In this document: positions 18,427-27,192 of the stretch, piece after piece
Layout of the letters: every line of letters starts with the position of its first letter
Numbering within the stretch: position 1 is the first letter of the stretch
NCBI GenBank assembly: GCA_046291875.1
Contig: JBKBSF010000002.1
Coordinates: 62,001 to 126,000, forward strand
Length of the DNA stretch: 64,000 bases
Direction of reading: 5' to 3'
Source of the DNA: SKVR01 sp046291875
GTDB lineage: Bacteria; Bacteroidota; Bacteroidia; Bacteroidales; UBA7960
Position numbers and translations under genes: made by a program
The notes under the pieces: generated by a model
Databases searched by the model: none
What the model saw: the letters and a program-made list of their open reading frames with translations, nothing else
What the model was told of the DNA's origin: nothing

Positions 18427-18873
18427 ATGAATGCTCTTTGCCCTATCTCCCCCAAAAAGATACCCGGCAGCCTGAGTCGCTGGGTTGCTTTGATCACCTT
18501 GCTGATGCTTATTGGCTTTTTCCTGACCGGCTGGGTTTTGCTTCCGGCAATTCTTAGCATTGATTTTCTTTTGCGGGCATCCGACCGCTCATCTTACAGC
18601 CCGTTTGCTCAACTGGGGCGCCTGGTAATGCAACTTTACCCCCAGGGAAAAAAGCTCACCAATGCAGGCCCCAAAATTTTTGCCGCCAGGATTGGCCTGG
18701 TGTTTTCGTCGGGCATCCTGATCTTCTCTCTGGCAGGATTTACACAAACTGCCCTGATCCTGACAGTGATTCTTGCTACTTTCTCCTTCCTGGAGGCTTT
18801 CCTTGGTTTTTGTATGGCATGCCTTATCTATCCTGTGGTTTACAAACTGGTGTATCGGACAAGTTATTCGTAA
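18427..18873 (+). CDS. DUF4395-family membrane protein
   Basis: 148 aa with an N-terminal CPIS motif, two hydrophobic segments (about residues 18-42 and 93-125), LLRASDRSSYSPFA, and AGPKIFAARIGLVF between them. It ends with a second Cys pair CMACLIYP. This pattern (CP near the start, GPKxFAA in the middle, CxxC-like end) is that of DUF4395. Function unknown; a redox role for the cysteines is only a guess. Single gene on the plus strand between yggS and a strong bidirectional terminator. Confidence 0.75.
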   Translation: MNALCPISPKKIPGSLSRWVALITLLMLIGFFLTGWVLLPAILSIDFLLRASDRSSYSPFAQLGRLVMQLYPQGKKLTNAGPKIFAARIGLVFSSGILIFSLAGFTQTALILTVILATFSFLEAFLGFCMACLIYPVVYKLVYRTSYS

Positions 18874-18911
18874 AGGGAACTGAAATTTCCTTCAGGCAGG
18901 ATAATACATTA

Positions 18912-18954
18912 AAACAACCGGGCCCGGCATTTATACTGCCGGGCCCGGTTGTTT
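18912..18954. terminator. very strong bidirectional rho-independent terminator
   Basis: A 17-18 bp uninterrupted GC-rich stem (left arm 18912-18929, right arm 18937-18954, loop TTTATAC) has A-rich left and T-rich right flanks. It lies between the convergent DUF4395 and tricorn genes and can serve both. Confidence 0.9.
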
Positions 18955-18965
18955 GGTAGAATAAT

Positions 18966-21900
18966 CTATTCAATCTCCACTTCGATCCAGCGCGATCTGT
19001 CGGGATCTGCAGGAACAATCCAGGGTCTGGGTGGGTTTTCCTGGAGCTTGCGCAGCAATACCTCCACGGCTTTCTCCAGTGAAGGATCCTTACCAGCAGC
19101 TACCAGGTGTGGCTCGTCGTATACTTCGATATCAGGATAAACACCAATGCCTTCAATGATCCACTCCCCTTCCTGGTTGTATATACCAAACCGGGGCACA
19201 CCAATATAACCCCCGTCAGACAAACGTGCATTTCCTGTCATACCAACCAATCCGCCCCATGTGCGGGTTCCGATGATAGTACCCAGGTTTTTCTGGCGGA
19301 AGAAATAAGGGAAGGCATCACCGCCGGAGGAAGAATACTGGTTGATGAGCATTACCTTGGGTCCATCATGGGCAATTCCGGGTGTACGCATGGGTTCCAG
19401 CCCGTGCCTGTGCCAATGTGCGTGAGTGGTGCGGCTAAGCAATTCCACCATACGATCAGGGATAAAACCACCTCCATTGAAACGGTCATCGATGATCAAT
19501 GCATCTTTATCGTGGTAAGCATACATTCCCCGGTGCAATTCGCGATTGCCATCTACCGCCGTGTTGGGTACATGAATATACCCGATGCGTCCGCCAGAGA
19601 GTTCATCAACCATCTTTCTGCGGGCTTCAACCCAATCGTGGTATTTCAGTTCGAGCTCACTGCTGATGGGGTGAATGGTATAGGTGCGGGGGTTCCGCCC
19701 GTCTGCCCTGTCGCTAACAGTAATGCGTGTGGCAATATTTACACGGTTTTCCAGGAACCGGTAGGGGTTATCTGCGGTGGTAACATTCTGGCCTTCAATG
19801 GCAATTATATAGTCACCCTGGCGCACATCCACCCCTTGCACTGCAAGAGGAGAACGGCGGCTCTCATTCCAGCTTTCACCCTGGTAGATTTTGGTAATCC
19901 GGAAACGGTTGCTCTGGGCATCGGCTTGCAAACGAGCACCCAGCAAACCTGTTTCCACACGCTCCACTCTTTCAAAATCGCCATAATCAACATAGGCATG
20001 CCCGGTATTGGTTTCGGCAATGATTTCGCCAAAAATGTAATCCAGGTCGAAGCGATGATTTACAAAGGGGAGCAATTCTGCATATTTGGCATAGAAATCA
20101 TCCCAATCAACATTATGCAAATTTCCAACATAGAAGAAGTCGCGATAAATACGCCATCCATCCCTGAATATCTGCTCCCATTCTTTGCGGGGTTCAATGC
20201 GCATACTCAGATTGTCGAGGTTGAGTTTTCCTTCTCCTGCACTTTGCCCGGGTCGCAGATCGGCCACACCATAGTCGCCTCTGTGCTGATAGAGAAACTT
20301 TTTGCCATCTGCCGACACAATACCGTTGCGAACCCCTGTCATAATCACATCATTTTTCTGATCGGCTACTTTGTAAAGGTTCATACCTGCATCGTTGAAA
20401 TACACCAACCCATCCTCAACAGCCTGCAAACCCCAGTAGCTGCCCGAGGGAAGCGGGAAGGCCACAATACGGCGGTCGGCATGGTTTACATCAATCACTA
20501 CCCGATCTCTTTTCACAGGAGCCGTATTGCTGGCATTGCCTTCGGTGGTTTCGCGAGGTTGAAACAAACGAGGGCTTTCGTTAGTAAGGTGAAGCGCATA
20601 GATACGGGTTGCATTATTGTAGAGGTAGTTGAACTCAAAAGAGGAGAATGCCAGGTTAAAATCGCGATTGGATGTAAAGAAAAGATAATTGCCACATTGC
20701 GAAAATACGGGGTTACCATCGGAGAAGGTATGATTGGTAAGGCGATGATTCTGGCGGGTTTCTATATTGTAAACCCAAATAGAACTTTGCCCGTTGGAAT
20801 TGCTGTTGGTATAAGTAATCCAGCGGGAGTCGGGAGAAAAATTGTAACTGAGGATCTCGAAGGCACCGGGCTGGTCAACGATACGGATATTGCCGGTGTT
20901 CACATCAAGAAGCTGAAGCTTCATGCTGCGGTCAAAGAAAACCAGGTACCGGCTGTCGGGCGACCATTTGGCCTGGTATTTCCACCCTTTCGAACCGGAG
21001 GTAATCTGCCGGGGCTGAGCACCTTCCTTATTTTCAAGCAGATACACTTCGTACTCGTCGGTCTGGTCGGAATAATAGGCTATCCATTTGCCATCGGGCG
21101 ACCATGTGGGAAAAACAGCTCTTACACCCTGGGTGTTGGTAAGGTTATGTATGGTGCCTTCACCGGCGGGTACCGAAAAGATATCACCCCGTGCATCAAA
21201 CAATACCCGATTGCCTGAGGGAGAAATCGCCATACTGTGAATATTGTCTTTTACGTTTTTAAAGTAAGGCAAGGTGTAGGGATTGTCGTAGCGGATATTC
21301 ACAATTACCTGCTCTTCCTGCTCTGTTTCCAGGTTGAGTTTAAAAAGTCTTCCTCCATTTTCATACACCAGTTGTCCGTTGTTTCCACTGGGCCACATTA
21401 CATCAAAACGGTCGTGAAAAGTGAGCTGCCGTGTTTCGCGGGTATTTACATCAAAGCTATGTATATTGAGCCACAGGTCGCGATCGGAGGCAAAATAGAT
21501 CTTATCTCCCCACCAGGTAGGGATATGATCGGTGCCCACCCAGTCGGTAATTTGCTCTGAGGTGTTATTAATCAGATCATAGATATGTACATTTGAGGCT
21601 CTGCCCCCTTTGTATCTTTTCCAGGTACGAAATTCACGATCGATATGAACGAAAGCCATTTTGGTATCGTCGGGCGAAAGATCGGCAAAACCGCCGTAAG
21701 GTATGGGAAGTTCTTCTTCCAGTCCGCCCTCAATACTTGCAAGGAAATAGCGCCCCATCCGATCGCCGTATTCGGTTCTGTTTCCGCGAAACAGAACTTT
21801 CTTGCTGTCGGAGGTCCAGCCCAGTACCACGTTATCGAATCCACCCCGTGGAGGCATAATGCCCACATCGTTGTAAAAAGTTAGTTGGCGCGGAGTACCT

Positions 21901-22196
21901 CCCTGAGAAGGCATCACCCAAACCTGCCGGCTACCACTGTATTCGGCAGAAAATGCGATCCATCGACCATCGGGAGAGATTTTGGGAAACAACTCCAGCC
22001 CTTTGTGGGAGGTAAGCTGTCGGGCATCGCCTCCTGAAGCATGTACCGTCCAGATATCGCCGGCATATACAAAGACGATCTGATCGCCATTGATATCCGG
22101 AAAGCGCATCATGCGTGCATCCTCATGAGCGTTGGCCATAGCAGGCAACAACAGGGCAAGCACCAGCGTTTGCAAAAGTGTAAGCAATTTGTGCAT
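18966..22196 (-). CDS. tricorn protease homologue (S41 family)
   Basis: 1076 aa, full length for tricorn-type peptidases. Signal peptide (LLTLLQTLVLALLLPAMANA), so exported, unlike archaeal tricorn. WD40/PD40-like beta-propeller repeats occupy about residues 30-650 (FPKISPDGRWIAFSAEYSG, FPTWSPDGKWIAYYSDQ). A PDZ-like domain lies near 760-850, and the S41 catalytic core near 860-1050 has the nucleophile Ser in SSSGGDAFPY and the oxyanion region GTRTWGGLVG. Tricorns trim peptides. Ends 12 bases after the shared terminator. A weak -7 box lies about 90 bases upstream. Confidence 0.93.
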   Translation of the reverse strand: MHKLLTLLQTLVLALLLPAMANAHEDARMMRFPDINGDQIVFVYAGDIWTVHASGGDARQLTSHKGLELFPKISPDGRWIAFSAEYSGSRQVWVMPSQGGTPRQLTFYNDVGIMPPRGGFDNVVLGWTSDSKKVLFRGNRTEYGDRMGRYFLASIEGGLEEELPIPYGGFADLSPDDTKMAFVHIDREFRTWKRYKGGRASNVHIYDLINNTSEQITDWVGTDHIPTWWGDKIYFASDRDLWLNIHSFDVNTRETRQLTFHDRFDVMWPSGNNGQLVYENGGRLFKLNLETEQEEQVIVNIRYDNPYTLPYFKNVKDNIHSMAISPSGNRVLFDARGDIFSVPAGEGTIHNLTNTQGVRAVFPTWSPDGKWIAYYSDQTDEYEVYLLENKEGAQPRQITSGSKGWKYQAKWSPDSRYLVFFDRSMKLQLLDVNTGNIRIVDQPGAFEILSYNFSPDSRWITYTNSNSNGQSSIWVYNIETRQNHRLTNHTFSDGNPVFSQCGNYLFFTSNRDFNLAFSSFEFNYLYNNATRIYALHLTNESPRLFQPRETTEGNASNTAPVKRDRVVIDVNHADRRIVAFPLPSGSYWGLQAVEDGLVYFNDAGMNLYKVADQKNDVIMTGVRNGIVSADGKKFLYQHRGDYGVADLRPGQSAGEGKLNLDNLSMRIEPRKEWEQIFRDGWRIYRDFFYVGNLHNVDWDDFYAKYAELLPFVNHRFDLDYIFGEIIAETNTGHAYVDYGDFERVERVETGLLGARLQADAQSNRFRITKIYQGESWNESRRSPLAVQGVDVRQGDYIIAIEGQNVTTADNPYRFLENRVNIATRITVSDRADGRNPRTYTIHPISSELELKYHDWVEARRKMVDELSGGRIGYIHVPNTAVDGNRELHRGMYAYHDKDALIIDDRFNGGGFIPDRMVELLSRTTHAHWHRHGLEPMRTPGIAHDGPKVMLINQYSSSGGDAFPYFFRQKNLGTIIGTRTWGGLVGMTGNARLSDGGYIGVPRFGIYNQEGEWIIEGIGVYPDIEVYDEPHLVAAGKDPSLEKAVEVLLRKLQENPPRPWIVPADPDRSRWIEVEIE

Positions 22197-22283
22197 GTGT
22201 GAAAGGATTTTAAAGGTTACAAAACGATCTATGGTTACTAAAACATTGATTTTCCCCCACGTAGACCGTTAAATTTTGATTTC

Positions 22284-22291
22284 CAAAAATA
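22284..22291 (-). promoter_or_regulatory. possible -7 box of the tricorn gene
   Basis: The minus strand reads TATTTTTG, 88 bases before ATG 22196. No -33 partner at the expected distance. Confidence 0.3.
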
Positions 22292-22479
22292 CAAATTTCA
22301 CCCGATCCCCTTGTAAAGTGCGCAATCTGAAAACCTTTTTACAAAATTTTAACGGCTGTTACCAATAAGGATAAACCCTGTAAGGATTCAACAACATCTT
22401 TGAGAGGTAATCGCAGGAATGGAAATTGGGTCCACCCTGATTCTACTCCGGTCAAAAAAGGGATCTTTTCTCGTTTTAC

Positions 22480-22660
22480 GCATTTTTATTTGCGCGAAAA
22501 GCACTTGTTTTTTCTATTTTTCTTCCATTTCATGTTAATATTTCATTTTTATTCATTGTTGATAACTATGGTTGTTAAACGAAATTAGCGTGCTGTTTAT
22601 CTTAATTGACAAAGCCTGCAGCGTTATTAACAATTGTTGATAACCGGTGTTGAAACAACG
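22480..22660. other. AT-rich stretch with DnaA-box-like words
   Basis: TGTTGATAA occurs at 22558-22566 and 22635-22643 (reverse complement TTATCAACA, one mismatch from TTATCCACA). A looser TTATTAACA is at 22624-22632. They sit beside a T-rich stretch (about 22480-22560). The rest of 22197-22680 shows no gene. Origin or DnaA-regulation function is speculative; no dnaA or dnaN is nearby. Confidence 0.25.
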
Positions 22661-22683
22661 TGAACAAAAACGAGGCTAAAAAC

Positions 22684-22715
22684 TTGATTTGCAAGCTTTT
22701 TTGATAGTATATTTG
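22684..22715 (+). promoter_or_regulatory. promoter of the large structured RNA
   Basis: TTG (22684-22686), 21 bases, TATATTTG (22708-22715), an exact -7 box. Predicted transcript start is near 22720, with no translated gene for more than 1 kb downstream. Confidence 0.6.
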
Positions 22716-22719
22716 TTTC

Positions 22720-23350
22720 AGCAGGTGAGCGATAAAAGACCGCCCCCAAAGTAAGGAGAAGGGAGAAATCCTTAGCTGGATTTCGAACCGATCGCACAAA
22801 CCTTCGGGTTTGCTTACCCAGGGAGCCAAAGTCCGGAAACTTTTACAACCGCAGTCTGAAAAGGCTGTTTTTGCGAAGGCAGATGGTCGGAAGCTTTAAG
22901 ATCGCAAGCGTTCTTTAAGTGACTGAGTCGAGAGCAACCCCATACAGTGGCCCCAATCCTGTATGATGTGTTGAGGCCGACACACCTCCGGGTGTATCAG
23001 CCGGTCAGGCAAAAACACTGTTCTTTGTTTCGCCCCATCCCGAAGCCCACTTTTTCGAAGAGAAGGAAGCAAAAAGGTAAAGGCATTGCAAATAAGGAAA
23101 AAGATTATGCCAGGCTCTTACAAAACCGACACTTTGTCTGGGAAGAGATACTCCGGTATCTCCAGCAGACGGCAAAAATCTCTTGCTTTAGACGGCACGG
23201 GAGGATTGTCAGGGGCTGCGGTAAGTATTGTTGCAAAACAAAACTCCGTATGCCGGTCACAATAACAGTAGCCTGACGCGAAGGGAGATTTCGGTTTCCC
23301 AGAGTGAATGGGAATAATTCTGCAAGGAATTATTCCCATTACTGTTTTTT
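22720..23350 (+). ncRNA. candidate large structured non-coding RNA (about 630 nt), family not recognised
   Basis: A promoter at its left end and a strong terminator at its right end define one plus-strand transcript without a convincing ORF. Local hairpins read directly from the sequence are 22765-22771/22778-22784 (7 bp), 22797-22802/22807-22812 (UUCG loop), 22852-22856/22863-22867, 22941-22947/22959-22965 (7 bp), 22982-22986/22991-22995 (UCCG loop), 23145-23151/23156-23162 (7 bp, UCCG loop) and 23283-23289/23294-23300 (UUCG loop). A long-range helix joins 22739-22747 with 23212-23222 (9 bp, 2-nt bulge). I looked for RNase P RNA, tmRNA, 6S and SRP signatures: AAAGTCCGG at 22828 recalls RNase P P4, but the partner region is absent. 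Class unknown. Confidence 0.6.
23307..23350 (+). terminator. rho-independent terminator of the structured RNA
   Basis: 14-bp perfect stem (23307-23320 with 23327-23340), 6-nt loop, then TTTTTT at 23345-23350. Strand is set by the U-tract. Confidence 0.88.
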
Positions 23351-23535
23351 AGACCTGCCAATGCAGCAGTCCATACCAAAAATCAAAACTCCGGCCTCTT
23401 CCTTACCTTCGGATTTAGCAAACAAAACTGCTGAATACCTATATTGTTATCTGGAAATTTCTCTTGTTAACAATATCACTTTTCGATTTCTATGAAAGGC
23501 TTAACAATCAACTAAAAGCCGAACCCTGATATGGT

Positions 23536-23715
23536 TTAGCACCCAATTAACCGGAAAATGGTTTGCTTGTTGTCTTCAACAAGCTGCTCAACGAGCCTCA
23601 TTTGCTCAATGGTGTTTTTATCCTCGACAACCACTTCTTTGGGAATTTTCCCGGTATAGTTTATAACCTGGTCGGCGCTCATGCTAAAGAGCTGCGCCAA
23701 AACCAATACCGTCCA
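23536..23715 (-). pseudogene. remnant of an XRE-family HTH regulator (C-terminal part)
   Basis: The minus-strand frame encodes about 59 residues including LAQLFSMSADQVINY, then GKIPKEVVVEDKN and IEQMRLVEQLVEDNKQTIF. That is the end of an XRE DNA-binding domain (last helix LxxLFxxSxDxL) plus the dimerisation tail typical of Bacteroidota XRE proteins. The frame is closed on the left by TAA (23538-23536) shortly after QTIFRLI, where relatives continue. On the right it is closed by TAA (23718-23716), before the recognition helices. Both ends are lost, so this is a fossil. It sits next to the toxin-antitoxin genes, as expected of an accessory island. Confidence 0.7.
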
Positions 23716-23756
23716 TTAAAATGAAAAGATATGCAGGAAATAAACGTAAAATTAAG

Positions 23757-23779
23757 TATATTTGTACCATGTTGGTACA
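23757..23779 (+). promoter_or_regulatory. promoter and palindromic operator of the toxin-antitoxin operon
   Basis: -7 box TATATTTG at 23757-23764. It overlaps the inverted repeat TGTACC (23763-23768), ATGTT, GGTACA (23774-23779), which covers the expected transcript start. This fits autorepression by a Phd-type antitoxin dimer. Confidence 0.7.
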
Positions 23780-23796
23780 CATTAATTTTCAATGAT

Positions 23797-24048
23797 ATGT
23801 TAGTAATAAGCAGCCGGGAATTTAGACAGAACCAAAGGTTATACTTTGAAAAAGCGGATAAAGGAGAGCAAATTATCGTCCAAAGAGGGAAAGATAAATC
23901 TTATGCTTTAACCCCTATAAATGAGGATGATGTTTATTTTAGTGCTGAAATGGTAAAGAAAATAAAGCTCAGTGCAAAGCAAGCAAAAAACGGAGAAGTA
24001 AAAAGGATTACAAGTACTGATGAAATAAATGAGTTGCTTGGATTATGA
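23797..24048 (+). CDS. Phd/YefM-family antitoxin
   Basis: 83 aa from ATG 23797 (MLVISSREFRQNQ). This N-terminus is the Phd/YefM DNA-binding fold (SxREFRxN), followed by FEKADKGEQIIVQRGKDKSYAL. The C-terminal part (SAKQAKNGEVKRITSTDEI) is the toxin-neutralising tail. A longer frame to 23731 would pass through the operator. It overlaps the toxin gene by four bases (ATGA), indicating translational coupling. Known role: binds the partner mRNase and represses its own promoter. Confidence 0.9.
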   Translation: MLVISSREFRQNQRLYFEKADKGEQIIVQRGKDKSYALTPINEDDVYFSAEMVKKIKLSAKQAKNGEVKRITSTDEINELLGL

Positions 24049-24323
24049 GCTATGTTTTAGAGTTTACCAAAGTAGCTTTAGCAGACATAGAAAAGCATAA
24101 AAAAGCTGGAGATAAAGCCGTACTTAAAAAGATAGCCAAGCTCCTTAATGAAATCAAAGAAAACCCTTCTGAAGGAACTGGACGATTAGAGTTAATGAAA
24201 TACGGTCTTTCCGGAAAATTCTCCAGAAGAATAAACCACAAACACCGATTGGCATATTCTATTGAAGAGGAAGTTGTAACAATACACGTTTTAAGTCTTT
24301 GGGGACATTACGGAGACAAATGA
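24045..24323 (+). CDS. Txe/YoeB-family mRNA interferase toxin
   Basis: 92 aa of the RelE superfamily. Family landmarks are present: GTGRLELMKYGLSGKFSRRI (the Glu, Lys and Arg of the active site), NHKHRLAYSI, and the terminal VLSLWGHYGDK with the catalytic His/Tyr. YoeB-type toxins cleave mRNA at the ribosome when freed from antitoxin. No disabling change is visible. It follows the antitoxin with a 4-base overlap. Together they form a typical type II module in accessory DNA between the structured RNA and the TonB gene. Confidence 0.92.
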   Translation: MSYVLEFTKVALADIEKHKKAGDKAVLKKIAKLLNEIKENPSEGTGRLELMKYGLSGKFSRRINHKHRLAYSIEEEVVTIHVLSLWGHYGDK

Positions 24324-24623
24324 CCCACAAACCCCAAACGCCCCATAGAAAAAAATCCAGCCCTCTACAAAAAACGGCCCCTGTCTTTTATTTACTTTCC
24401 TGAAAGATAGCTTTCTGCAGATTTTTTCTTCAAAAGCCTTGCCCTGCCAACGCCGACATTGAAAGTTACCTAAGCGATAAAATGATTACAAGCGTTCAAG
24501 CGGGGTAATGACCTTTTTCTGTTCACTGAACCAAGCATTACAGACACCTATTATCATTGACTTGAGCATTTGTTATGCGAGCTCAATCTAACCGATTTAA
24601 TAAATAACCAATCAGACAAAGGT
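24324..24623. other. intergenic, nothing recognised
   Basis: 300 bases between the toxin stop and the end of the minus-strand TonB-type gene. No ORF, RNA or clear terminator; only a weak GAAAG/CTTTC pairing near 24412-24424. Confidence 0.5.
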
Positions 24624-27035
24624 TTACGGAGCCTGGCTGTCCATTCCGTCGAAGTTGAGCATGTTTTGTTGCCGGTTTTGCCTGTTGGGTATACCAAAGG
24701 TGTAGCGCACATTGAACCCGAAACGCTGGTTGTCGGCATATCGGTCGCCAAAAGTACGAATGGAGCCCTGGTTAAGTTCAAATTCCGTAACCATGGTGCG
24801 CAGCACATCTCGTGCAGAGAGAGTAAGGGTGAGCCGCTTATTGAGGAAGGTGCGGTTGAGACCAAGGTTCAACTGCCCAAAAGTGTTGAGCTCAAGAAAA
24901 TTCATTTGTCCACGGGTCATCATAAAACCACTCATGGTAAGACGGGTTTCCTGCCCCAGTCTCAACATGTGAAAAGTAAAAAACCTCCAGCTTCCTCTGC
25001 TGAAATTCAGAGGTTGTCCTTCATACACACCGTCATAAGTATTATGATTGTATTGTGCACCCGCGGCAAAGAAGTACCTGCCTCCCGGGGGTATGCCTAC
25101 TATGCCGCGAAAATAGGTTTCGGTACTTTGCCCAAGGTTATCGAACGTTCGCATGGCGACATCGGGAAACATGGGGTCCCGATAAATTACACTGGAAAAA
25201 ATATCTTTTGTATAGCTTCTGCCAATAGCAAAAATGGGCATATCATTGAGGCTGATATTGGCCTCGATGTTTTCGGCAAACTGTGGTTTCAAAGAGGGAT
25301 TGCCGGTTTCGTACAAAAACTGATCTACATAATTAACGTAAGGATTGAGGCTTTGGTAACCTGGCCTTGTAATGGTGCGCCGGTAGATAAGGAAACCCAT
25401 TACCTCGAATCCGGCCAACTCAACCAACGGACGGCTCAGGTACAAATAAGGGAACCAGTCTGCCCTGTCCACCACAAAACTGGTATCTGCGGGTACTCTC
25501 TGATTGCCTTCCATAAAGGTATGCTCTAACCGTACTCCCCCTTTGAGGTTTATACCCCAACCCAGGGGCCTGGAGAGCTGCGCATAAGCTGCCGAGATCC
25601 TCTCGTTATAGCTGAAAGCATTGGTGCGCAATGGGTCTGGAAAATCGCTCCCATTGAAGGTAATCTGAAAGTCGGAGCTGCTGCGGTAGTTTTGCCAGGA
25701 CCCGCTCACCCCCGTTTCGAGCTTGATACGAAGAGGCAGCTGAAGCACCAGGTCGGATTGCAGCTGCACAAAATGCCTTTGCTGATCATTGTCTCCAAAG
25801 CCCAGCAAGCTCTCCATTTCTGGCACAAGAAAACCCGAACTGTAATCCTGCACATTATTGCTGTTGTTGAAAGCATAGCTAAAGCGGTTGTCCCATTCAG
25901 AGCCCAGGGTATCAAGGCGGTATTTAACTCCCAGGTCTTGTTGGATATTCAGGAAACGGTTGTCGTTCTCGATGCGGTTGAGGGTATGCGAAATGGGTTG
26001 CGGATCGAGTGCTTCAATAATATTGTTGTTGCTTATAAATGACCGTGGCAGGCTCCCGCTGATCCGGCCATCATAGCTGAAGTTGAGTGTTTCGGAGGGG
26101 TCGAAAGCAATGCCATACCCTGTAAAGGCCGTTGCTGACTGCCTTCGTGTTCGTGCCTGCTGCATCAGGAGTGTGTCTGGCCGGAGGGTGCGTGTAGAGT
26201 TGATCTGCTCAAGGCTTTCATTGCGCGACATGTTTACATTCAAATAGCTTGAGGTACGGTCCGCTCCGTTGTTGAGGCTGAAACCAGCAAACTGATTGCC
26301 ATAAAAGCCCTGGTTCATACCACTGCTTACCGACCCAAAACGCCCCACGCGCACCCCTCGTTTGAGAACTATATTGATGATACCTCCTGAGCTGGAGGCT
26401 GCATAGCGCGCTGAGGGAGTACGCATCACCTCAATTCGCTGCACACTGCCAGGCGGAAGGCTGCGCAATACCGTAGAAATATCCTGATTGCTCATCTTTT
26501 GTTCTCTTCCATTGATAAGGATGGTAGCGGGAGTGGCGCTACTGAGGTAAATACCCCCATCCTGATCAACAAACAAACCCGGTGTACTCTCCAGTATCTC
26601 AAGGGTATTGGTGCTCAGGGCTGCCAGAGGCTCAGGATCGATAATCATTTTATCATCTTCCTGGCGAATCAGGGGGCGGCGTGCAGAAACAGTGACCTCG
26701 CCCAGGTTGATGGCATCGGGTTGCAATACAATTTCAAACCTCTGGCTTCCATTTCGAACGTTGATCCCTTTCTCCTGGGGCTCAAAACCAACAAAGCTTA
26801 CCCGCAAATGATACAAGCCATGGCGGAGAGATGAAAACTCTGCCCTCCCCTCTCCATCGGTAATGGCAAAAAAACGAGTAGAATCAGGCAATGCCCAAAG
26901 CTGAACAGTGGCACCAGCCAGTGTTGTGCGGCCCGGATCGCGTACTATTACCTGGAGATTTTGTGATATACTTTGAAAACTACCGAGAAAAAACAGCAGC
27001 AAAAATATTCTTAAACTCAAATTGATACCTTTCAT
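24624..27035 (-). CDS. TonB-dependent-receptor-like outer-membrane beta-barrel protein (OMP_b-brl_3 type)
   Basis: 803 aa from ATG 27035, which gives a good signal peptide (LSLRIFLLLFFLGSFQSISQ). A longer frame to 27095 lacks one. Residues about 25-105 form a carboxypeptidase-regulatory-like beta-sandwich (VIVRDPGRTTLAGATVQLWA). A plug-like domain follows (ILESTPGLFVDQDGGIYL, IEVMRTPSARYAASSSGGIINIVLK), then a barrel to the end (FGFNVRYTFG). No SusD partner is adjacent, so a polysaccharide-uptake role is not supported. The C-terminal ~15 residues (NRQNRQQNMLNFDGMDSQAP) extend past the last strand. Substrate unknown. Confidence 0.88.
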   Translation of the reverse strand: MKGINLSLRIFLLLFFLGSFQSISQNLQVIVRDPGRTTLAGATVQLWALPDSTRFFAITDGEGRAEFSSLRHGLYHLRVSFVGFEPQEKGINVRNGSQRFEIVLQPDAINLGEVTVSARRPLIRQEDDKMIIDPEPLAALSTNTLEILESTPGLFVDQDGGIYLSSATPATILINGREQKMSNQDISTVLRSLPPGSVQRIEVMRTPSARYAASSSGGIINIVLKRGVRVGRFGSVSSGMNQGFYGNQFAGFSLNNGADRTSSYLNVNMSRNESLEQINSTRTLRPDTLLMQQARTRRQSATAFTGYGIAFDPSETLNFSYDGRISGSLPRSFISNNNIIEALDPQPISHTLNRIENDNRFLNIQQDLGVKYRLDTLGSEWDNRFSYAFNNSNNVQDYSSGFLVPEMESLLGFGDNDQQRHFVQLQSDLVLQLPLRIKLETGVSGSWQNYRSSSDFQITFNGSDFPDPLRTNAFSYNERISAAYAQLSRPLGWGINLKGGVRLEHTFMEGNQRVPADTSFVVDRADWFPYLYLSRPLVELAGFEVMGFLIYRRTITRPGYQSLNPYVNYVDQFLYETGNPSLKPQFAENIEANISLNDMPIFAIGRSYTKDIFSSVIYRDPMFPDVAMRTFDNLGQSTETYFRGIVGIPPGGRYFFAAGAQYNHNTYDGVYEGQPLNFSRGSWRFFTFHMLRLGQETRLTMSGFMMTRGQMNFLELNTFGQLNLGLNRTFLNKRLTLTLSARDVLRTMVTEFELNQGSIRTFGDRYADNQRFGFNVRYTFGIPNRQNRQQNMLNFDGMDSQAP

Positions 27036-27192
27036 GAAGTCAGCAGGATGAAAAAAAGGTGGAAGACTTAAACGAACAATAAACGTAAAGCTCAACCTAA
27101 TAGTTTTTCGTTTCCATCAAAAGCTTTAGAATTTTTAACGTGTTTCGATCTTTGGCTCCCAAATGAGCAGGTGTGCATTGGGGAAAAACTTA

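Noticed and set aside
19107..21218. 703-codon plus-strand ORF antisense to the tricorn gene
   Set aside because: It is the mirror of the tricorn coding frame. Tricorn has complete family motifs; the antisense text has none.
22947..23276. 109-codon plus-strand ORF inside the structured RNA
   Set aside because: Low-complexity, Arg/Lys/Cys-rich text with no family pattern, and it runs through several strong hairpins. The RNA reading explains the sequence better.
22720..23350. RNase P RNA
   Set aside because: AAAGTCCGG at 22828 recalls the P4 strand, but the preceding GAGG and the 3' partner with ACAGAA and GGCTTA are absent, and the length is too great.
22720..23350. tmRNA
   Set aside because: No GGGGCTG-like 5' end, no tag peptide resembling GENNYALAA, no CCA end.
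24624..27035. SusC-type polysaccharide utilisation receptor
   Set aside because: No SusD-like gene or glycan enzymes adjacent, and the barrel looks like the OMP_b-brl_3 kind.
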